Positions 57,394 to 64,000 of a stretch of 64,000 nt of DNA are shown here, piece after piece. Source of the DNA: Lepas anatifera (taxonomy: Eukaryota > Arthropoda > Thecostraca > Lepadidae). The stretch lies in contig JAOTON010000040.1 in the NCBI GenBank assembly GCA_034440635.1, forward strand, positions 1 through 64,000. Reading direction: 5' to 3'. The notes below the pieces were generated by a model. The model saw only the letters and a list, made by a program, of their open reading frames with translations, ran no database searches and was not told where the DNA came from. Every line of letters starts with the position of its first letter. Position 1 is the stretch's first letter. A program made the position numbers and the translations under genes.

Positions 57394-57679
57394 TTAAGGG
57401 TAGGGTTGACGTGAGTTGGATTCGACCCCTATTCTATACCTTTCAAGATGGCAGAAAAAAACGATTAGGCTTAGGGTAATGGCACGTTGAATGTATGAAC
57501 CGAATTCAATTTCACACATCTCAGGTAAATTTCATAGCAGGGGCTTGCCAGATCATGAAGATCTGGAGCCATTCCCGAAGACTTGCTCAAGGTCAAGGCT
57601 TCGCTTGACAATCATCAGCAATTTGGCTAAGACTGGTTCCTCACTTAGGGTCAAGCTCTAATGTATTGGGTTTGATGAG

Positions 57680-58037
57680 CAGGGGCGGATCCAGGATTTC
57701 CTCAAGGAGGGAGCGAATTCGATGTTTGGGGGTCCGTCGTTGGGGGGGTGCGACCCGGGGGCCCCCGGAAAAAAACCTTAAATGTGATCGATATCAGCTT
57801 GAAAAACGATTGGTGCCCCATGCCCATCCTGGGTTCATTTTACAGGTTTCCACCACACCTACAAGCTCGCATGCACTATATAGTCAGTATAATATACATA
57901 TGCAGATAGGGCCTTTCACTCATAGCACCCTTGCGGGGGGACCGGTAGCTGCGCTGGGAGGCGTTTCTTTCCTAGTGCTTAATGTCGGCCCAAGGTGGGG
58001 GCGATCACCCCATCGCCCCACCTTGGATCCGCCCCTA
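57680..58037. mobile_element. hAT-like MITE, 358 bp
   Basis: Ends CAGGGGCGGATCCAGG and, from the right, TAGGGGCGGATCCAAGG. Flanking 8-mers TTGATGAG and TTGACGAT agree at 6 positions. It lies between the two TTAA MITEs. The 139-codon frame 57666-58085 spans it by chance. Confidence 0.7.
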
Positions 58038-58045
58038 TTGACGAT

Positions 58046-58500
58046 ACCTGAGCTCTTTACTGCAGCCTTAGGTAACGTGAAGTGACCCCGGAAAATTAAT
58101 GCCCATGTGCTCGGTCATGTTGTGGCAGTGGGACAAGTAATTTGGGCCTGATGCATTGAACAAATTGTTAAACACTTACCTCGATGATTTCTTCATATCT
58201 GATTCCTTCGAGGGCAAACCAGGTCACGACCTATCAAAGACTAACTTGAAGAAAAAAATAAAAGATATCGATTGTCAGCGGCAAAGGTGTTTCCAAAAGA
58301 TATGTGGCATATTTACCCCGCCTTAAGAGGGTTCGATTCGATCATTCCTCTTTTTTCTGGATTGCAAAAAATGTTGGCATTATGGGATGGCTCCTGGAAT
58401 GTTTGAACTGAATTCAAGACAAAATATATATTATATCTTTGACATCGTTAAGTTAAAGGTCACACAAAGTCAACGACCATATGATGGTTTAAACAGGCCA
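58046..58500. other. No gene recognised
   Basis: AT-rich spacer between MITEs. Confidence 0.5.
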
Positions 58501-58504
58501 TTAA

Positions 58505-58952
58505 AGGGAATGTGGCACCTTGGTCGAATCCTGGAGTTTAGTGTAATTAGGCGTACTTTTAGTAAAAAATAATGAAACCACTCATGATTACTCTGAAAAA
58601 TGTACAATAAGCTCAATATTTGGTTTTTAAAAATACTCCTCTAGAAAAAGAAATAAATATCAGCCTGTGGATGATGTCACGATCTGGCAACCACTACCAT
58701 ACTTGAAACGCTTCAAGGGCTTCGATTGGCTGATGCTCATCGTGACGTCAGCATATGTCGTCACACCAGTAGCTCATAACAATGGCCGCCGGCGACGGGG
58801 GCTGACGGGGGCTGGTGTCAGGTAGATTTTAGTTTTTTCTACGGAAATATCGAGTTCCAAGACAAATGAAATATGGAGTACCGGGTTTTCCGACGTGCTT
58901 TACAACTTGGCTATCTCAGTTAAAATCACGTTGTGAAGGTGCTGCATTCCCT
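58505..58952 (-). mobile_element. TTAA-flanked MITE, copy 2 (448 bp)
   Basis: The inverted counterpart of copy 1, flanked by TTAA at 58501-58504 and 58953-58956. Terminal repeats are AGGGAATGTGGCACCT and AGGGAATGCAGCACCT. TGACGTCA (58743-58750) and ATTGG (58725-58729) are conserved. Confidence 0.85.
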
Positions 58953-59029
58953 TTAACTCTCGCCCTGGTGCTAAACGCCGCCGTTCTCGGCTCACCTTAT
59001 CCTTGATCAATTCCACAACTTTCCCCAAT

Positions 59030-59760
59030 ATTCTAAGGATAAGTAATCTCAGGTCAGGTCATCAGTGCAGGTCAAGTGACCTCACCTACAAAAATCTTTA
59101 AGGTGACATAAGAAAACAAACGGTGTATCTATGGAATTGAAACTTATACCACATAATGGAACCGCCAAGTACTACAAAATTGATTCCAGGGTTTTTCATA
59201 TTCATGACTTAGAGTCAGGTACGGACCATGAATTCTCCATTAAAAATGCGTGAGGGAAAAATGGAAATTGACAAAAAAGTTGTTTTTCTAAAGATACCAC
59301 TTGGAATGCCTTCGTATTCTCCAAATCATAGTATCCTAGACCCTTTTATAAGTTTGTGTTGCAACTTTGGACCTGTGACCTCTGAGAGCTAAGCTGGGGC
59401 TAATGAAGCAGTTTTTCAGGCTTGAGTCAATAAGTTTGCAGGAAATGATGATCAAATTTTATCTGAATACCATAAACCTTTGATTGTTGTTACTGCTTGA
59501 CGTTTTATATGCATATTGACTATGCTAGATTAGGTGCTGACCTTGGCCTGACCTTAGGCCAGGTTATTTTGTCTATGTTTTCATCTAGTATAGTCGTATT
59601 ATACGTCATTCGATTTTTCGTAACGAGAGGAAGCGAATGATGCCTAAAAAGGATTCTAACTCAACTCTGTCAGACGCTGGAGCCCAGAAACTTCTCTAAC
59701 ATGCCACCTAATTTGACCTGTCATGACCCCAATATTGACCTGAACCAAAAAGTGGCCAAT
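59030..59760 (+). repeat. AGGTCA-rich dispersed repeat, copy Q2
   Basis: Its 5' part matches 63,640-64,000 (AAGTGACCTCACCTA at 59074-59088 and TATACCACATAATGG at 59145-59159, 71 bp apart against 69 bp in Q4). Its 3' part matches Q1 (CATTCGATTTTTC, then CAATATTGACCTGA at 59730-59743). Many AGGTCA/TGACCT hexamers are present. Confidence 0.65.
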
Positions 59761-59769
59761 GTAGGTTCT

Positions 59770-61129
59770 TCATTAGTTTGTATGAGCTGTCCACCAGCGC
59801 TCGCGTTTTATGGTTATCCTGCATCGGAGCCGAGTTCAAGGGGAGTGTTTGAACACCCCTCCACGAGGGCGAAGGTGGTTCTGAGCCACACTGAGGCGGG
59901 TGTTAAGCTGAAATGACCTTTACCATTGCAATCTTTTACCTGTTCGCTCATTTCTTCCATGTTCTTCTTTCTCTATGTATGCCTCTATCATCAATTTTAG
60001 CACACATGGATGACCTTTAGCTTTCTCATTGACATTTGACTATTAAGGTCAGCCATGCACAGTGACCCTAAATGACCTCATGTGTTACGCAACGATGTTT
60101 GTAGAACCATTCAAACGTACTGAAATCCACTTTGTTTGTACTGCAGTTGCTCGCATACGCAGAGTGGCGAAAACTCATCAGGTGCAAAGGTTATTTGTTG
60201 ACCTAGGAAGGTATCTTTATTACTGCACGACGCACGTGCAGAACATTATAAATGTCTCAAAACAGACTTCTGTAATGCTAAATTACTATCCGTTATACAA
60301 AAGTGCATCGTGAGTCGTACTACATGATTTCGGCATGTTTTGGTCATATGTTTCACCTCTCAAGCTCAACATTGACTTAAAGTATACCGTTATGAAACAC
60401 CAGTCAGTTTAAACCGCATACAATACGCTGCAACTTACCATGTTTTGTAACCCACTAGGGGACTGGATCGACCCTCCCCACGGCAAGTAGAGGGCTTAGA
60501 ACACCTCTGGTGGGACAACAGTCGGTGGGATTTGACCTGAAATATCAGGCTTGAAGAGCGTGCCAAAAAAACTGTGGATCCGTATTCCGTTGCTCCAAAA
60601 CCTCACGCTATCGAAGAAACAAACATCTCAGCGCTCTACCTATTCTCCCGGAGGAGCCTTGGCCTCGACTCTTTTAATTTGCCTGAATTCATCATGTTCG
60701 ACCAAACTAGAGCACTTTTGTGAAAACATTTAAGGTACAAGGATCACGTTACTATGCAGGGCTGGAATTAAGCTTATGCGACATAGAACGTTTTCTTGGC
60801 CCCTATAATTTGTTCGAGTGTTGTGTCACTTACTGTGACTAACCTCTCAAAATTGAGGCGTGAATGAGCACACTGGGCACGTTTCCTCTGCAAAATTGCA
60901 TCATTTCCGTAGAAAATGCAATCAGTGATCGCACCGCATGAACAGAATGAAGTGCCTGATTGGCTATGAACCAGCCGTCAGATAAGGTCACTAACTTTTG
61001 TTGACATTTGAAGGACCGGGCGTGTCAAGTCATTTGCTAACGCATCTGCTGGGAAGGGGGTAAAACTAACCAAACCCAGTTTTTTCTGCATTTAACATGC
61101 TCAAAAGGGCGGAATCTGGGAATGGCTGA
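59770..61129. other. No gene recognised
   Basis: Unassigned sequence with scattered TGACCT hexamers. Frames up to 83 codons match nothing I recognise. Confidence 0.5.
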
Positions 61130-61130
61130 C

Positions 61131-62153
61131 ACTTAACACGCGCCCCGCTGGGGTCCCTGGCATGACGCACCCCGCGGGGGGGGCAAATTTCGCCCCCCTC
61201 AGTATCTCATTTCCCAGGAAAGCTAAATAAAAATTATGGACGGTTTTTGAAAGCTTTCGACGAGACGAAGAGAAATTATAAGCAGTATTTTTATGTCAGG
61301 TCAATATTGAGGTCCGCATAGGCCAAAGAATGTTCCGTAGGCTTACAACAGGACATTGTACGTTTCCCCCGCTAGATATTTACTCAGTGGCGTGAGAATA
61401 TGTATACACCATTGGATTTTTCTCATCGTGGCAAATGGAATGATACATAATATGATCTTGCTAGGTCAAATTGTGAAAATGACCTGCCATCGAGCTAGGT
61501 CAGGGTCACAGGGTCACCTGGTATGGTCATGTTGCATATCAATCGACTCCCCATGACAATATAAGCAAAATGCAAGCAAAATAGGAGCTTTATCTCAATT
61601 CAGTGAGAAGTTATTGACAAAACAATCACTGTATGCTCTTGTGACCTGACATGACCTTTGGAGGTCAGATGGTCAAAAACTCAATTTAAAGATCAATATC
61701 GTGGTAAGAATACACGGCTTGAAAATTTTCAGCTTTATTTATCCAGTATTTACTGAAAACGAGCCCATTCAATTTTTCACCATAAACTTATCACGGGGTG
61801 ACCAAATAATTGACCCCATCTTAGGTCAACAATATACAAATTCCGAGGTAGCAGATTTGTAGACCCTTATGACCTCATCATATCGTAAAAGATTCAAACT
61901 GATCGGTTTTGCAGATGTTCCTTAGGCGCCGCTTCAAACTCGTGATTTTAGGTTTTGAGGTCGGGTCACTTGACCTTGGATGGCTCCTTGACCTGACATG
62001 ACCAGACCTAAAAAATTGGTCAGATGCATAGAATTGATCAGGGATAAGGTACTGTAAGTTTCGTTGCTTTGCTTCTCTTCGTTTTTGCGTTATCCGGAAA
62101 AAACCAAGAGGGGGGGCGAATTTCGCCCCCCAGGGGGGCGCGTGTTAAAGAAA
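61131..62153. mobile_element. Possible 1-kb element with inverted termini, related to the AGGTCA-rich family (Q3)
   Basis: The left end CTTAACACGCGCCCC and the reverse complement of the right end, CTTTAACACGCGCCCC, match with one indel. Inside each end is a second matching motif, AAATTTCGCCCCCC versus GGGGGGCGAATTTCG. The interior holds TCAGGTCAATATTGAGGTC (61296-61314), the reverse complement of the Q1 landmark, and many AGGTCA hexamers. No target duplication was verified. Confidence 0.5.
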
Positions 62154-62849
62154 GACGAAAACTGGTTTCTGCGATGTTTCGTTGCTAAAAGCTGACACAA
62201 AAATGAGCCAGCTCTGCAAAACAAAAATGGCGCATAAACGCCTTAAAACTAGCATTTTTGGGTCATATATGTGTTCTACCTAGGTCAGCAATTGGCCTAA
62301 AGTCAATTATCTTTTTCAATTTTGAAGCAGGCTTGGTCGACTTGGATTTTTCGTAGGAAGATGGTTTGAATTACCTCCAATAGTACACTAGACTCTAAAA
62401 GCTATTTTTTAGATACATTAGTTTGCAAATGGGTGATTCTCTAACTTTGAGTATTCACTCTTTCTTTTCCATCATTTGGGGAGATTTTCCCCACCTGCCA
62501 TGCTTTATTGTATACATGGGTCATAGGAGCATCAGTATCCGATCGAATGGAAGAGAGTATCTTATTCTGTTCCCACATGCATTGACGTTTCGATACAACT
62601 CACGGGACATCGTACATTTTATGTCTAATACTTACGCAATAAGCATCGCCGTTGATCCTGCTTGTATCCTACTTGAGATTGGAAATCAATAACAATCGTT
62701 ATTGATCGACTCGCCAACAGCACTCTTTTGCAGATAAGATTATACTCATTCAGAGAACCAGCCGGGAGTGAACCCGACACCCTTGGTCTAGAAGACAGAC
62801 ACTTTAGGTTTGAAAAGAAAAGAGAGCGATTTGTGCGTATCAGAAGTTG
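62154..62849. other. No gene recognised; isolated B-box-like site
   Basis: The minus strand at 62764-62774 reads GGTTCACTCCC, like a pol III B box, but no A box stands at tRNA spacing. The 89-codon frame (62423-62692) is unrecognised. Confidence 0.45.
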
Positions 62850-62851
62850 CG

Positions 62852-63475
62852 TTACCACTGCAGTGGTAAGCTTCCGTGGAGACCACGGAAGATATCATTG
62901 AGAATAGCAGCTTGTGCAGTCTTCCTGGAGTGGTGTTTGTGTATGTAGCGAACATCTTTCGTCCGCGCTTCCAAGGACTCTTCAGCCATGACTCCGATGA
63001 GCTTCGGAGCGCTTCAATAATGGCTTGCCCATGAAGGAGGATTTTGGGAAGAGTTGGCGTCATCCGGGCCCAGGGATAAAGGGCCACAAACATATCCGTC
63101 CTCTCGTCGAGGAAATCTCCGAACTTGGCAGTGTCGATGAGGAATTTTCCACAGAGTGTTGGGAGAATGCAGAGGAGATTCTCGATCAGCTGGCAGTCAA
63201 TGCCAGTTGTTGGGAGAAGACTTTGCTTGCCTGGAAAAGGCGGCGGGCCGTGTTTACAGTGGTTGTTGAGACAGATCCATCGGGAAGAGACTGGATCGCA
63301 ATAAGGTCGAGCTCATTGTCCCAACAGTCAGGATTTCCCGCTTGCGCTTCTTGACGGAAGTCTTCACTTCAGGTCCTCGAGCGGCTGATGACTTCAAGGG
63401 TAAATGGTACCCAAGCTTGAGGAGAGCTTCAAGCAGACTGGAGATCCCAAACAATATGGCGCCGTCCTTTAGGGG
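62852..63475 (-). pseudogene. Transposase fossil, Transib/RAG1-like C-terminal region (tentative)
   Basis: Reading the minus strand needs four frame segments in the order FGISSLLEALLKLGYHLPLK; TTVNTARRLF; GIDCQLIENLLCILPTL to YPWARMTPTLPKILLHG; and IGVMAEESLEARTKDV to HHSRKTAQAA. Order and spacing recall a common invertebrate transposase C-terminus in which an SEExxEARNK-like segment holds the last catalytic Glu. That segment aligns by eye with the RAG1/Transib terminus. At least three frameshifts make it non-functional. The family assignment is from memory of motifs, not a search. Confidence 0.45.
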
Positions 63476-63639
63476 GAGGCACCGCAGGAGAGCTAATTAG
63501 TTTCTCTTGGTAGGCTTTAATTAACCTTCGCCCGGGTGGGGGTCTTTTTAGACTCCCCTCAGGTTTTTCCCAAGTGGTCGAAAAACAGCGGCGCGCAGCG
63601 CAACCAAACTTAGTCTAGCTGTTCCTTTATTATTTTCAC

Positions 63640-64000
63640 ATCTTCCCTGAAAATTTTAGCTCAAGGTCACATCAGGTCAGGCACCAGGCCAGGCGAAGTG
63701 ACCTCACCTAAAAATGCTTAGGACTGCATACCTAAAGAGAGGGTTAATCGATCAAGCTTAAACTCATACCACATAATGGGCCCACCAGGAGCTATAACTT
63801 ATGTTCCGGAATTTTCGACATTGGTGACCTAAGGTCATATACAGAGCATGATGACCTCCCCATTACAAAGGCATGGGGGAAAACACGAAATGAGCTTTTC
63901 TCGGTAAGTTTGGATGAAATCAACTTCAAATATCGGTTAGGACTTGGTCTTAGCCCATTTCTGAAGTTGATTCCAACAATTTTGACCTGTGATCTTTGAA
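63640..64000 (+). repeat. AGGTCA-rich dispersed repeat, copy Q4 (cut by window edge)
   Basis: It shares AAGTGACCTCACCTA (63696-63710) and CATACCACATAATGG (63765-63779) with Q2 in the same order and spacing. It runs off the window end. Confidence 0.62.

Noticed and set aside
57666..58085. 139-codon frame as a gene
   Set aside because: It spans the hAT-like MITE and its flanks, so it is a chance frame across an insertion.
62764..62774. B-box GGTTCACTCCC on the minus strand as a tRNA gene
   Set aside because: No A-box or acceptor stem; at most a SINE remnant.

Overview
The window is metazoan DNA dominated by repeats, most likely from a marine invertebrate. The evidence is eukaryotic: a Penelope-like retroelement with hammerhead ribozymes, tRNA-derived SINEs, hAT-like and TTAA-type MITEs, a 50-bp satellite and (TA)n tracts. 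No bacterial genes, operons, rRNA or CRISPR array are visible. No intact host gene was recognised, and nearly every open frame is a chance product of repeats.

Region 1 (1-41,796) is one long head-to-tail array of about a dozen related units. A shared 3' block A (about 360 bp, ten copies) ends in a left arm, GTCACCGGCTTCT. It is followed by a GC-rich hairpin linker and a trinucleotide tract, then by one of three diverged 5' modules: X (seven copies), Y (three) or Z (two). X leads through tail T1 or T2 into an array of a 50-bp satellite (seven arrays, 1.1-5.0 kb), which runs back into block A. Y leads into a duplicated block P1-P2 with perfect TGCGCATGCGCA palindromes. Z carries a tRNA-like segment and its own left arm, GTCATGCGGCTCT. 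Unit order from the left is (Y)-X-X-X-Z-X-Y-X-Y-X-X-Y-Z.

Units begin, when the head is kept, with a right arm that is the reverse complement of a left arm. The two arm types change together (AGAAGCCGGTGAC with GTCACCGGCTTCT; AGAGCCGCATGAC with GTCATGCGGCTCT). This covariation suggests a selected or mechanistically used hairpin or terminal inverted repeat, and is the best candidate for an undescribed system. The satellite monomer contains the terminus of hAT-like MITEs (CATAGGCGGATCCA) that lie beside or at the start of the arrays, so the arrays probably grew from a transposon end.

Region 2 (41.8-48.4 kb) is unique sequence plus a large inverted repeat. It holds two broken Penelope-like copies facing each other tail-out, each with RT YCDD and GIY-YIG fragments and a hammerhead ribozyme, between (TA)n tracts. 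Two copies of one tRNA-derived SINE family follow.

Region 3 (48.4-64 kb) is older interspersed-repeat territory. It contains hAT-like MITEs (one with a perfect 8-bp target duplication), an inverted pair of 450-bp TTAA-flanked MITEs, an AGGTCA-rich dispersed repeat family, and a frameshifted transposase fossil resembling the C-terminal part of Transib/RAG1-like transposases.
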